Assembly: GCA_963682025.1 (NCBI GenBank) | Contig: OY821518.1 | Span: 219,758,868 to 219,822,867 of the forward strand | Direction of reading: 5' to 3' | From: Cordilura impudica | Taxonomy: Eukaryota; Arthropoda; Insecta; Diptera; Scathophagidae | DNA: 64,000 nucleotides | Part shown: in pieces, positions 22,601-33,149 of the stretch | How positions within the stretch are numbered: position 1 is the stretch's first letter | Layout: each line of letters starts with the position of its first letter | Program-made: the position numbers and the translations under genes | The notes under the pieces: model-generated | What the model saw: the letters and a program-made list of their open reading frames with translations, nothing else | Database searches by the model: none | Told to the model about the DNA's origin: nothing

Positions 22601-23717
22601 AAGGACAACCCACCAACTTTGTGCTTACGCGGATGACTTGCTCATCTTAATCGAAGGTCAGTCTCGTGCTGAACTGGAGAGAAAAGGTGAGGGGGCCATG
22701 CGTGAAATCAATGAGTGGGGGAACAGTGTCGGTGTTGAAGTGTCAAGGGAAAAGACCGTTTCCATGCTGCTTAAAGGCAGCTTATCGCAGGCTCGCCCAC
22801 CTGTAGTTCGATCTGGCAATGCCAGCATTCGATACGTGACTCAGGTTAGGTATTTGGGCATAACCATGGGCGAAAGAATGAACTTTCTAGTTCATCTTCC
22901 AACACTTAAGGACAAGTTGACGACAGTTGTGGGAGGAGTCAGACGCATCCTCAGGAATGACTGGGGTCTTAGCAGGAGAGCTGTCCGTACCATATATAGT
23001 GATCTGTTTGTTGCTTGTGCAACATTCGGCTCATCTGTATGGTACGGCACCGCTCTGTCTGCTATGGGCAAGAAACGAATCTTGTCTTGTCAGAGAGTGG
23101 CAATGCTGGCTTGCATGCCAGTTTGCCACACAGTTTCGACAGATGCTCTTCAAGTTCTGTTAGGTGCACCTCCCCTTGACTTGGAGGTGGTACGTCGTGC
23201 TATTATTTTCAAGGTCAAGAAGGGACTGCCACTATCAGGGCATGATTGGATAACTTCGACTGAAATCGCTGATTTAGACTTGAGGCAGGTGAAACTCCTG
23301 CTGGACGAGCATCTTCTTGCAAGATGGCGTTCACGTTGGACTGAGACGGATAAAGGCCGAACAACGTACGATTTTATTAAGGACGTGACCTTCGTTAGAG
23401 ACCGCCCGGACTTTGGCTTCGGCCTTAGCCTGGGTTTTTTACTGACTGGGCATGGCTCCTTGAATGCTTTTCTGCATAAGAGGGGCCTGTCCGATACGCC
23501 GGACTGTAGGTGTGGGAATGGGCCGGAGGACGTCGTACATGTTTTGACCGGGTGTTCACTTTATAGTGATATTAGGAATTTGGATAGGATGGGGATTTTA
23601 CGGACGTCGACAGGATGGGATTTGAGTAGGGCATTAGAGGACGGGCGGACTGTTAGAAATTTAGGTGAATACGCAAGGAGCGTATTCAATCGTAGGAGAA
23701 CTGGACGTTTAGTATAG
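19677..23717 (+). CDS. R1-type ORF1-reverse transcriptase fusion, endonuclease mostly deleted
   Basis: The first ATG in the open frame is at 19677, giving 1346 residues with no stop. Residues 1 to ~400 are a basic, Ala/Val-rich Gag-like region. Two CCHC knuckles lie at 401-414 (CYRCLGFDHMIRDC) and 421-434 (CRLCGTAGHKASRC), with a third variant at 440-459. In R1 elements this is the end of ORF1. Here the frame passes, near residues 470-480, into the last part of the APE endonuclease ('YTFDGPGGCSDIDVTL', 'VSDHSLIEV'). The reverse transcriptase follows: 'FVDFKGAFD' with Asp 899, 'GCPQGSICGPFIWNLMMD', and YADD at 984-987. A C-terminal CRC...H...C motif starts at 1277. About two thirds of the endonuclease and the ORF1 stop are missing. 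The frame is intact otherwise, so the deletion is either recent or tolerated. Whether any protein is made is unknown. Confidence 0.85.
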   Translation: MPPASRKRGVKPKGDASDMATTDGCGAGLPPAGGSLLRHTESELSSTEMEEVVKRVKVVSPKKPLSPRFRRPAGVASGVAVGEAAGDLAAESGEVVAEATSDKTSGANTRKTRDRMRARPAREAGIVGKMKGVSADLLELVMADGVDARLAKAVMGHVGDFEQLLFGLISENERLKGRLEVYEGGRVVGVQPAASKAPMRAQMAVRRGNVGVSDGGLSGGVSGAVAVVPKPVETWSVVVKGKKGVTSKEVVEKVQKEVGPTLGVRVHALRPMRDGGAVIRTPSVAERERVMKNAKFGEVGLEVSVRDKLGPKVVVQRVHPEITPDEFMNELYAKNLKERMSEEVFKRSVRLVSSPWKANGGPVNVVLEGNAHAMELLTDVGRCYINWFSFAVRHHDAVPCCYRCLGFDHMIRDCRMPHEVCRLCGTAGHKASRCENEIRCRNCAFKGLPAGHLMMSEACPVYSAIVARNASAHPNYMRGVMLSEWLVTKRLIVLNEPSEMYTFDGPGGCSDIDVTLGNGRVASEFDISWKIRDDFGVSDHSLIEVVVSHHRATNGTDMPRRWRLHDVNWDIYADAFRGTALDVPIAEFRDWTIDSQVDQIDQWMSTVNDTLLGRCRQTRHRGLKWWSRELDMMRRNVRRLRKRFQRGRRSNAEDLAQRKVDYLAALRTYKDEIVRVKEEDWRTFVQDSRNDPWGQAYRIVRGRRKQTDLTGLCISGVTLLTWRQCTSALLEATFPGAEPAVHPLYEAVDGPPPLERLEVDASMCRVKCRKSPGLDGMTGEMCKSIWKAIPEYLEAIYRRCISEGYFPGAWKQAKVVVLLKSPDRVRSDPRSYRGISLLPVLGKVLERIMVNRLKESYNEVASEFQFGFKEGKSVEDAWHHVRNCVTDCPNKYVLGIFVDFKGAFDYLSWDRVLDRLRTVGCRELSLWQSYFNSRKVVAVGASDTVCREVVRGCPQGSICGPFIWNLMMDPLLRSLRTTHQLCAYADDLLILIEGQSRAELERKGEGAMREINEWGNSVGVEVSREKTVSMLLKGSLSQARPPVVRSGNASIRYVTQVRYLGITMGERMNFLVHLPTLKDKLTTVVGGVRRILRNDWGLSRRAVRTIYSDLFVACATFGSSVWYGTALSAMGKKRILSCQRVAMLACMPVCHTVSTDALQVLLGAPPLDLEVVRRAIIFKVKKGLPLSGHDWITSTEIADLDLRQVKLLLDEHLLARWRSRWTETDKGRTTYDFIKDVTFVRDRPDFGFGLSLGFLLTGHGSLNAFLHKRGLSDTPDCRCGNGPEDVVHVLTGCSLYSDIRNLDRMGILRTSTGWDLSRALEDGRTVRNLGEYARSVFNRRRTGRLV

Positions 23718-24474
23718 GTGGCCTCTGATGCGGGCATCCGTGGTGGTGCTTAACTGCCAATGGGTGGTCGCTCCAGTAGTGCACATCGTCGTGCCTGGAT
23801 CTCAGATATGAGTATGACTGTTGACGGGGGCTGATACATCGGTATCTGTCCCTCCACAACGGTGCACCGTCTTCAGCTCTCTCCCTGGTGTTTGCTGTTG
23901 TTGCTGCTACATGTTTCCTGCGCGTCGTTCTTGTTGTTTTATGTGTTACGTTCATTGTAGTCCTTTTGTGTGCTGCTGCTGAGGGGGCAAATGCCGACTC
24001 AGAATGTGGCTGTTCATTGTTGTGTCCTTTGTGTTTCATGTCTTTTGTTTGTCGTCTAGGGCCACCAGTCCCGAACTGTTTGGAGTTCAACTGGTAGTAG
24101 TCTCGGCTACGAAGCCTGACCGGAGGCTTTATTCTGGTACCACGGGTGTCAGGAGCCCCTGGAATTTATTCCAGCCTGGCAGTGGTGCGGCCCCGTTTGG
24201 GAGCATCGTGGTGGCTGTGGTTTAGACCCAAATCGCGGGTAGAGCGCAAGCTCGATGTGGAGTTGCATTGCGACCGGGTGCCGTGACCCATAGATCGGTA
24301 GGAGTTTTAGATAGTACTCCGCTCCTCATCCAAGGGGGAGGTCATGCCCAACTGCATGCCTCAAATTGGTACTCGTACTGCGAGGGCGCCGGTGGACGCA
24401 TAGTTTCCACCCGGTGTTAAGTGCACCGTGAGGTCAGGCCACCGCGGCAGGTACTCACGGAAATCTTGAGCACA
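23718..24474 (+). other. 3' untranslated region of the R1-type LINE
   Basis: GC-rich, with no stop-free frame that has a recognisable domain. It ends 'tcacggaaatcttgagcac' directly at the microsatellite with no A-rich tail. The short frames on both strands in this part are chance. Confidence 0.7.
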
Positions 24475-24722
24475 TCTGTCTGTCTGTCTTATTGTCCATG
24501 TAAATCTTATAGTCAAACTAGACATCGCAAATAAGAATATATATTTCGAAAAAATTCAAAATAGTGCATTTGTGAAAAGTTGAAAAACCGTTGTCTTGAG
24601 TTACAAAACATTTATTTTGATAGATATCCCACTCCCATCCCACTAAGCGACCAAAAAGCTCTTAAACGAAAAATCCTAAGCTTTCTTATGAAAAAAAAAA
24701 GAAAATGCCCTTTTTGAAAACA

Positions 24723-25513
24723 AACAAGTAAGAAAATTATAGACGGTCTAGACCGACTATACGATACCCTATACCATGCGTTTAGAAACCCTATCTCTTA
24801 GGCCCAACTAACTGGACATTGAAAATAAGCAAAAACCAAATTTGAGTGGGAATTTTATTAATTTTTTTTGGCTGCAGATATGAAAAAGTTCATATCGGAT
24901 GCTATATCTATAAAGGGACTAGGTCCAAAAATGGACCGATCCTGATCATGTTTGGTAAAGTCTCTTGTATTTTGCAAAAAGATGTACAAACAAAATTTGA
25001 GAAGAATCAGTGCAATATTTTTGTTTTTTAATAGATTTAAGTGAAGATCGGGAAGCAGCTCTATATGGGGTCAAAGGCATCATTTTTGGACTACTCATTA
25101 GTGGATGTAATGAACGCATACAAACCCAATTTGAGTAAGATCTATATGACAATTTGGATCTTATGGCAATTTATGTCGATTTCATATGGGTAATTTGTAT
25201 GGGGGCTAGGTCTGAACATGGACCGATTCTCACCAATTTCAATAGCGTTCATCCCATGGCCGATAACAGCTTATATACCAAACTTCATCAAAATATATTC
25301 ATATTTGCGACCTGCAGTTTGATTACAAGGTTTACATGGACACACAGACGGACGGACGGACGGACGGACGGACATTGTTAAATCAACTCAGAAAGTGATT
25401 CTGATTCGATCGGCATAATTAAAGATGGGTCTAGGTCAAATATTTTTGGTTGTTACAAACAGCAGCACAAAGTCATTATACCCAAACCACATAGTGGTAT
25501 AGGGTATAAAAAT
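24723..25513 (+). mobile_element. A-type Helentron-like element, copy A3
   Basis: Full-length with AACAAGTAAG start, palindromic hairpin, ATACCCTATACC, internal ~153-bp units, a (GGAC)n tract at about 25348-25372, and a GGTATAGGGTATAAAAA end. Confidence 0.85.
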
Positions 25514-25639
25514 GCTTTGATTTAGCAAAAAAAAGTCTAAAAAAAATTTTTTTTTTAAAGTATTTTTTCCGAAATATTGAAGAAATAGCTATCTAAACAG
25601 TTTGGGAGAAAATTTTCTAAGAACAATAGGTAATAAGTT

Positions 25640-26165
25640 ACATGGATGAGAAAAAACACGTGTTTGGCCAAAATGTAAAATTTTGATCCCGTCTACCTCG
25701 GAGAGATTTTGACCGATCTTGTTGAAAAAATTGTGTCTAAGCTATTATCCAATAGGGCTAACCTTGGTGCAAATTTCATCCCGATCGGAAGAAATCGGTT
25801 TCAAAAGTTGGTGCACTTGACATGAAATCCCCCATATATATATTAATATGTTAAAAAGATGCAGAATAGTACAATTTTTACCCTTTTAGAGCGTTTTCCC
25901 CCTTAAATGGCCGAATTTCGGAAAAATTAATCCGGAATCCAATTTTGTATGTATATACGCACAAAATTGCATATTCCTCATATGTTATCATTTTCCCCCC
26001 TCTTTGTTCGCTTTTACCCCTTAATGTACGAATTTTTAAAAATCCCTTCTTAGTGGATCTTTACGCCTAGAGGGGAACCTACAGTTCAAATTCCAAGTTT
26101 CTGGGCCGGAGGGTTTGGGCTGAACGATGATGATCAATCACGTAACTGTTTTATATATAGATAAA
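25640..26165 (+). repeat. Family C repeat, copy 1
   Basis: Shares long stretches with 27780-28470, for example 'gtggatctttacgcctagagggg' (close variants), 'caagtttctgggccgga' and 'gatcaatcacgtaactgttttatatata'. It contains at least two units beginning '.gcgttttcccccttaaatgg' (25892) and 'cgcttttaccccttaatgta' (26012). No coding content. Confidence 0.65.
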
Positions 26166-26230
26166 TGTCCTTAGATTATTTCTTACATTGGCGCTCAATT
26201 ATAGAATTGCTTATTTGAGACATTTAGGCC

Positions 26231-26370
26231 CAGTTTTTGAGATGTCAGTTAAACCTAGTTTAGTTAAACCATTAATTAATTCTTTCAGACATGTCCAAAT
26301 TCATAAAGGAATTGATGAATAAATTCTGGGTTTAACAAAACTAAGTTTAACTGATATCTCAAAAATTGTG
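26231..26370. mobile_element. Short hairpin MITE (~140 bp)
   Basis: The left arm CAGTTTTTGAGATGTCAGTT and following bases (26231-26270) reappear reverse-complemented at 26328-26370, with about 57 bp between. No transposase; the family is unknown. An unrelated small stem (GTTTATAATTTCT, 13-bp arms) lies at 26913-26952. Confidence 0.65.
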
Positions 26371-27195
26371 TCTTAATCAAATATCAGTAAATTCAATTTC
26401 AAACTTAAAAAAGGGATATTCTTTTTTTGGCATATTATTTTTCAACTGCAGATATTTATTTTCAGTTAGTTTTAAAAGAAGCATTCATTTTTTAATAATA
26501 GTAACTTTATTTAAGCAATTTTACTTGTCAAAATTCATTAATTTAGCCAATACAAATATATATATATTATATTATATATATCCAAGATGAATTAACTAAA
26601 ATTTAATTCAAATAATTGTATCGTACATTAAACACAATACTTATCGTAAGCTAAAAAGAGTAATCAAAACCTATTGTAAATTGCCTTTAATTTATCTTAA
26701 CCGTATCGTAAGCTAAAACTACCCAATGCATAAACTGTAGTTATACCAAAAATGATTTGATTTACTTACTTACTCTGCAGCTTTCATCCAGTACGGTGAG
26801 CAAACCCATCTCTAAAAGACCATCTAGTGGTTTTCATATATATTTTTTAAAATAAATGAAATATTAATATCTAATACTTCTCAATTTTCTTTTTTTTCAC
26901 ATGCAACAAATCGTTTATAATTTCTCCACCACGCAAGAAATTATAAACTGATAAAACAGATCTCTCAAAGGTTTGATCTCTAGATTCCTAAAACCTTACC
27001 GCCCTGTTCGTCATCTCAATCTCTCAGAACGCATATTAAAGGTTAACCCCGGAAGACTCTGTACATTACTTTTAAATTAAAGTTTATTTTACTATTTTAT
27101 TTATAAAAAAAAAAAAATATATTTAAAATGTAGTTTAAGAAAAATTAAATTGATATAATAATTACTATTTGAATAAAAAAGTAGTTTTCTAACAA
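26371..27195. other. AT-rich spacer with a small hairpin
   Basis: Contains the 26913-26952 hairpin (13-bp arms, ~11-base loop). Otherwise no gene, RNA or element end was recognised. Confidence 0.4.
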
Positions 27196-27755
27196 TACGA
27201 TGTTATTGAATAATAAAGGGTTCTTTTTGCATACTGGTCCTTTTTTAATAAAAGATTCTTATTAAATAAAAGGTTCTTATTAAATAAAATAAATAAATGA
27301 AAGATACTTTTTGAATAAAAGTTACTTTTCAAGATAAGGTTCTTGTTTATGAAAATTAACTTTTTAAGAATATGTCTTTCTAAGAAAAGATGCTTTCGTT
27401 AGGAAAGGCGCTTTAATGAGTAAAGGAACTTTTTAAAGAACAGTTATTGCTTTTTAAGAAAAAACTACATTTTTCCAGAAAAGGAACTTTTTAAGAAGAC
27501 GTACTTTTTAAGAAAAAGTAGTTTTAAAGAAAATGTATTTAAAAAAAGTTTATGATAACTGCAATTTTTCGATAAAATATACTTTTTTTAAGAAAATGTA
27601 TTATTTCAATAAAAGCTATTTTTTAAGAAAAGGTACCTGTTATAAAGAAAACCTTTTAAGAGAATACTCTTTTAAAGAAAAGAAATATTTTTGAGAACGG
27701 GTACTTTTTCAGTAAATGGTATTTTTTTAAGAAAAGGTACTATTAAACTTAACAG
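27196..27755 (+). repeat. Degenerate array of AAGAAAAGGTACTTTTT-like units
   Basis: About 30 variants of a 15-19-bp word combining 'aagaaaag' and 'gtacttttt' fill this stretch. Spacing is irregular, so it looks like an old minisatellite expanded and decayed in place. Similar short runs occur at about 9240-9340 and 12905-12960. Confidence 0.65.
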
Positions 27756-27779
27756 TTCAAAAGCTACCAGTTTTCTCAT

Positions 27780-28470
27780 TTTTTGGCCGTCTTAAAACCC
27801 TAAAAGCTCGAAAAAAAATAATTTTATCCTTGGCTGTTGTTTGTATCTCAGGCGGAATCAACATATCAAATTTCGTGTTCCTAAAGTACTTTGTAAAAAA
27901 AATACAAAAAGGTACCATTTTACATTTAAGGGCCGTTTCCCCTTAAATTTCCGAAAATTTTCCCCTCATCTGTTGTTTCTATTTCTAGTGGAATCTACAA
28001 ACTTAATTTTATATTCGTTTGTTTAGAATATACCAAATGTACAATTTTTCCCTTTTTGGCCGTTTCTCCTCCCCTAAATAATAGAATTAGCAATAACTTC
28101 ATTCGTGACTGATACCTACGTATCCGGTGGAGACTGTGTACCAAATTTCATATGTATAGAAAGGTAAATTTTTTACAATATTTGGCCGTTTTTTCCCCCT
28201 AAACGGCCGAATTTCGAAAAAATTTATCTTGGGCCAATATTTTTTCCGGGATGGGGTCTACACACCAAATTTTATATTACTAGATTCGCTTCTTATCATT
28301 TTCCCTTTTTTGTCCGCTTTTACCCCTTATTGTAGGAATTTCCAAAAACCCGTTCTGAGTGGATCTTTAAACCGAGAGGGGAAACCACAGTCCAAATTTC
28401 AAGTTTCTGGGTATAAGGTTTTGGGCTGGATGTTGATGACCAATCACGCAAGTCTTTTATATATGTACAT
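27780..28470 (+). repeat. Family C repeat, copy 2 (five ~127-bp units)
   Basis: Units begin with a 'ggccgtttccccttaaa..ccgaa' block near 27786, 27929, 28056, 28185 and 28312, about 127-130 bp apart after the first. The last unit ends like copy 1, in 'ccaatcacgcaagtcttttatata', where the 5.3-kb transposon is inserted. Copy 1 continues 'agataa' at that point, and 'agataa' also follows the transposon at 33795. Confidence 0.7.
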
Positions 28471-30033
28471 TAGGGTGACAGCCATTTTTTTTTTTGGAAT
28501 TTCAAGACGAGCGGGTCGGATTATTGTGACATTGGATCTAAAACTTTAGTGCGCAAAATTTGAGCCAAATCGGACAATGCTTTCTGGGCGCGCATTGAGT
28601 TCAAAATTAAAAAATGAATTTATATGGGAAAATTATCAAAAAAAATACTTTTTCACAAAAATTTTGATATTAATAATAGCGCTTCAATTAATCTTATTAA
28701 AAAACAATAATCTAGAGTAAATTATCTTTCTAATAAAATAATAAAATCTATTATCGGTTGAAAAAGAGCCAAGTTATATCAAGTTCCCCAGGCAATATAT
28801 GCGCGGCAGACCACTTGATTAAGAAAATCGAGCTCACATTTTTAAAGACATTGAAATAATTTACAACAACAACATTTTTGCATTTTCCTGATTCCAAGAA
28901 GTATTTTGCATCTTGTCTATTGTTATGTCGTTCTAAATTAATACCAAAACGGCACGTATTTTTTAGCACTGTTTCAAAATCCCAAATTTTACTTTTTGAA
29001 AAATTTTGTTCAAGAAATTTATCGAAGTCAACGATTGGACTTCAAGTCTTATTAGCAAAATATATATAATTTGGCGAGGGCAGCGTTTTTATTTCAGAGG
29101 ATTTGAAGAAAAATGTGATTTTTCATATTTTTTTAAACTTTTAGGCTACATCTTTTTGGTGTTTTCATATCTCAAATATCTTTTATCAAAATATTATACT
29201 ACTAGATATAAGTTCTCAATATTGGAAGTCAAGGTTATATCGAAAGACTATAAAATGTCCCTCTTTAAGGTCAAAAGTCAAATTTAAAGAGATTCACATT
29301 TTTTTTAAACAAAATATCGAAATAATACATATTTGCTGAAAGATTTGGATAAAACTTGCTGATAAATTTGAAGCTGCAAACCAGAGGTGATTTTTTCTTT
29401 AAATATAACACAATATTTTTAGTTTTGCACTCAAAAAAGGTGTTAGTAAAAAGTTTTTAAATACTGTTCTATCACATTTAACAGTTTATATATTAATTTT
29501 TAACATTTTTTTCAACAATTATAAAAATGTGTCACCAAACTTAATAGAGAACAATGGTCAATTATTATACTCTTAAAAAAAATGGTAAAAATTACACAGT
29601 ACAATCAATAATACAAATCAAATTTCACAAATACAAAACAAATACAATAAAATAGAAATTTGAATGAAATAAAAGAAAAATTCAATAAATAGAAATAAAT
29701 TTGGATCACCGCCATCTATTGTCTCACTCTCGGCAATGCCGGTATTGTCATGCCATGCGATACCCCTGCAAAAAGTCTACAATTTTTAAATTTGAATACG
29801 AAAATCAAGGAGTACTAGATTTGAAAAACAACTTTAACTTACCTCTTTCTATTTCAAAATAATTGAAAGTTTCAGTCGACCACTGAAGTAATTTTCAGTG
29901 ATTGTGTTTTTTTCTTAATATTTAAATGCCTTCATTAAGAGAAAAAATATACATGGTCGGTTAACCTCAACTGCATTTAACAGGAAGCAAGTTACCTTCA
30001 AAAGGTGATTGCCTTGAGGTTTTATTTAACAAT

Positions 30034-33000
30034 ATGAGATCAATTAATTTAAATTTGGAAGAAAGTGTGCGTTTGGTTATTAGAGAATGCTCTATTTTTT
30101 GGGAAAAAGGCCGCCTTCCTATGCAAGACATGCATAAAGCTGGAAAAAAATTGATTGGATTATATAAAAAATGGAAATATTTTGTGAAATGTCGGCCTAG
30201 AGAAAATGAAAAAGTAAAAAAAAGAAACGAGCGGAGGGATGGATTGGAAGACTTGTTTGACATTGCACATATGGACGCACTTAATTTGATTACTATTGAA
30301 GAAGACAAACTGTTTTTAACTGCACAAAGGTCTAAAGGACGTGAAGGCAGTATGGTGGGAGCAGACATCAATTTAAAAAATAAGGAAGATCGAATACTTA
30401 AACGAAGACTACAAGAAGAAAATCGAAAAGAAAATATGAAGAATCGCCATCAATTTTAACAGGTAATTATAGGTTTGTTTAAATTTATAAAACCTTTTTT
30501 GAAGTAAAAAACAAAAATTTACAAAGCTTGTAGTGTTGATATTGATCTTTCTGAAACTGAAGATATTAATCTTTCTGAAACTGAAGAATGTCCACAAAAT
30601 ATTGAAGAAAGTTCTTGCTGTTTTCAAGAACCAAAGCGTGTTCTTAAAACAATCAAAACAAAAAAAAAAAAACTTGTTAACACCACGGCTTGCAACTGTT
30701 TTCGATAAATTGGAAATTAGCCAAAGATACGCCGTTCATATATTGACGGCTGTATTAGACGCAGTAGGGCTCAATGCTTCCGATTACATAGTAAATCGCT
30801 TTTCAATACACAAACAGATCCGACATAAGAGAAGTAACAAGCCAAAAAATAATGAAAAAGTTTTCAAAAACGACAAGCCTTTAACAATACATTGGGATAC
30901 GAAACTCCTTACTTCAATTACAGGAAAAAAATTAAGATCGTCTTGCAATAATAGTTACCGCACCGGACTTAGAGCAAATTATAAATATGCCTGACATTCG
31001 TTCTGGAACTGGATTGGAAATTTCTTCAGCACTATATGATGCTTTAGAAGAAAACGGAATTTTGTCTAAATCGGAAGCCTTTGTTTTTGACACAACATCG
31101 TCCAATACTGGCCGAATTAAGGGCGCTTGTACGCTGTGGGAAAAAGCTATTGGACGGGATATTTTGTTTTTTGGCTGCAGGCGCCATATTTTGGAAATTG
31201 TCTTGGAAGCTGTGTCTACAGAGGCAAATCTCGGATCGTCAACAAGCCCTGATATCACAATTTTTAAAAAATTTAAACAAACATTGGCCTCAAATCCAGC
31301 AAAATAATTTTATGACAGGAGTAAGTCATTCAAGAATTCTTGAAATAATTGGCGACGATTCAACAGAAATTTTGAGCTATGCATATAAAAAGCTTGATGA
31401 ATCTTTCGCAAGATGCAACTATAAGGAGTTTTTGGAGCTAATTGTAATTTTTCTGGGTGGAACCCCACCGAGAGGTATTAATTTTGCAAAGCCAGGTGCC
31501 GTACACTATGCTCGATGGATGGCTAAAGCTATTTATTGCCTTAAAATTATAATTATTAGTCATAAGTTTCCAGAAATAACAGATTCGGAAGTGAATAGAT
31601 TGATTGAGGTTGCGGGCTTCATTGTAAAATGTTATTCACGGTTTTGGTTTGATTCAAACCAAGCCGATAAAGCTGCCCTTAATGACTTACAATTTTTAAA
31701 AGAAATTGATAACTACAAAAATATTAACCTAAATATATCTGAAAAGGCACTTTCTAAAATGTTGAACCACCTCTATTATTTAAGCGAAGAATCTGTTGGG
31801 TTTGCTTTGTTTGATGACCGAGTAAGTTATAAAACCAAAGGCAAACTGGTGGCAAATATGTCTATTGGCGACCCTGGAGATGAGCAAGAAGAAATCCCAA
31901 AAAACTTCCCTTAAGAAAAGAAACCTTTAAAGATTTCATTTCCAAAGAATTTTCTGTAATTTTAGAAGATCTATTCTCATTTAACACAAACAAGTAAGAA
32001 AATTATAGTCGGTCTAGACCGACTATGCGATACCCTATACCATGCGATTAGAGACCCTATCTCTCTGGCCCAACCAACTGGATATAGAAAATAAGCATAA
32101 ACCAAATTTGAGTGGGATTTTTATTAATTTTTTCGGCTGCAGATATGAAAAAGTTCATATCGGATGCTATATCTATATGGGGACTAGGCCCAAAAATGGA
32201 CCGATCCTGACCATGTTTGGTAAAGTTTCTTGCATTTTGCAAAAATATATACAAACAAAATTTGAGAAGAATCAGTGCAATATTTTTGTTTTTTGATAGA
32301 TTTAAGTGAAGATCGGGAAGCAGCTCTATATGGGGCCTATGACTGAGAGTTGTCCAATAGGGATAATTTTTGGACTACTGATTACCGGATATAATAAATA
32401 CATACAAACCCAATTTGACTAAGATTTATATGATAATTTGGATCTTATGGCAATTTATGTTGATTTCATAGGGGTCATTTGTATGGGGGCTAGATCTGAA
32501 CATGCAGCGATTCTCACCAATTTCAATAGCGTTCATCCCATGGCCGATAAAAGAATAAATGCCAAATTTCATCAAAATATATTCATATTTACGACCTGCA
32601 GTTTGATTAAAAGCTTTACATGGACACACAGACGGAAGGACGGACGGACGGACGGACGGACATCGTTAAATCGAATCAGATAGTGATTCTGATTCGATCG
32701 GTATAATTAAAGATGGGTGTAGGTCAAATATTTTTGGTTGTTACAAACAGCAGCACAAAGTCATTATACCCAAACCACATAGTGGTATAGAGTATAAAAA
32801 CGTCTTTAAGCGATTTAAAACATCCACTGGTTTCTTTAAAAAGACCCGCTTATATGGGTATTTAATGAAGAATTTCAAACAGGAAAAGAAATTTTTAAAA
32901 GTTTAAGTGTTGTCAACGATTGTGCTGAAAGAGGAATTAAACTTATCCAGGAATACCATTGTAAAATCACGAAGGATGAGGAGCAAAAGCAACACTTACT

Positions 33001-33149
33001 AAAAGTAATTTTTGAATTTATTTTGTTTTGTTATTAATTGTACTAATATTTAGTTTTTTTTTCTAATTTTTCAGGTGCTACAAAGCTACAGAAAACAATA
33101 TTCCAAACATGCCGTTTTACAGTCTTTAACTAGAGATTTTGAGCTATAA
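30034..33149 (+). pseudogene. Transposase-like gene of the 8-bp-duplication transposon, broken
   Basis: Frames at 30034-30459, 30533-30994, 30987-31307, 31081-31914 and 32850-33149 are collinear parts of one protein. Motifs in order: 'LFDIAHMDALNLITIEEDK', 'FVFDTTSSNTGRIKGACTLW' (candidate catalytic Asp), 'CRRHILEIVLEAV', 'GAVHYARWMAKAIY', 'SEESVGFALFDD', 'VVNDCAERGIKLIQEYHC'. I recall this set from unnamed arthropod and cnidarian proteins and cannot give the family name. The DTTxxNTG and CRRH blocks are laid out like the DD..N and CxxH parts of hAT transposases. Possible introns are 30463-30526 and 33005-33074. At least four frameshifts, stops, and the A4 insertion make it dead. Confidence 0.7.
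31989..32800 (+). mobile_element. A-type Helentron-like element, copy A4
   Basis: Full-length copy inside the transposase relic. It has AACAAGTAAG start, perfect palindrome, ATACCCTATACC, internal units, (GGAC)n at about 32638-32660 and end GGTATAGAGTATAAAAA. Transposase coding is readable on both sides, so the A element arrived later. Confidence 0.85.

Larger units (their letters stand above)
19137..24474 (+). mobile_element. R1-clade LINE inserted in a (TCTG)n microsatellite
   Basis: A complete insertion: the identical 16-mer TCTGTCTGTCTGTCTT stands on both sides (19121-19136 and 24475-24490). It has a ~0.5-kb 5' untranslated region with short tandem duplications, one long reading frame, and a ~0.75-kb 3' region. 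There is no poly(A) tail, as in several R1-clade LINEs. It is visibly more GC-rich than everything around it. R1-clade members are known for rDNA, telomeric or microsatellite targets; insertion in the microsatellite of a Helentron-like element fits that habit. Confidence 0.85.
18991..24545 (-). mobile_element. A-type element copy A13, split by a LINE
   Basis: The part at 18991-19136 starts with a degenerate 'ataccctacactactatgtgg' and reaches the TCTG microsatellite. The part at 24475-24545 resumes with the microsatellite and 'ttgtccatgtaaatcttatagtcaaac', which in intact minus-strand copies directly follows the microsatellite. The 5.3 kb between is the R1-type LINE. Beyond 24545 the element is not recognisable, so the copy is truncated. 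Confidence 0.8.

Noticed and set aside
23888..24225. Two overlapping frames with hydrophobic N-termini downstream of the LINE ORF
   Set aside because: They lie in the LINE 3' untranslated region, overlap in different frames and resemble no known product.
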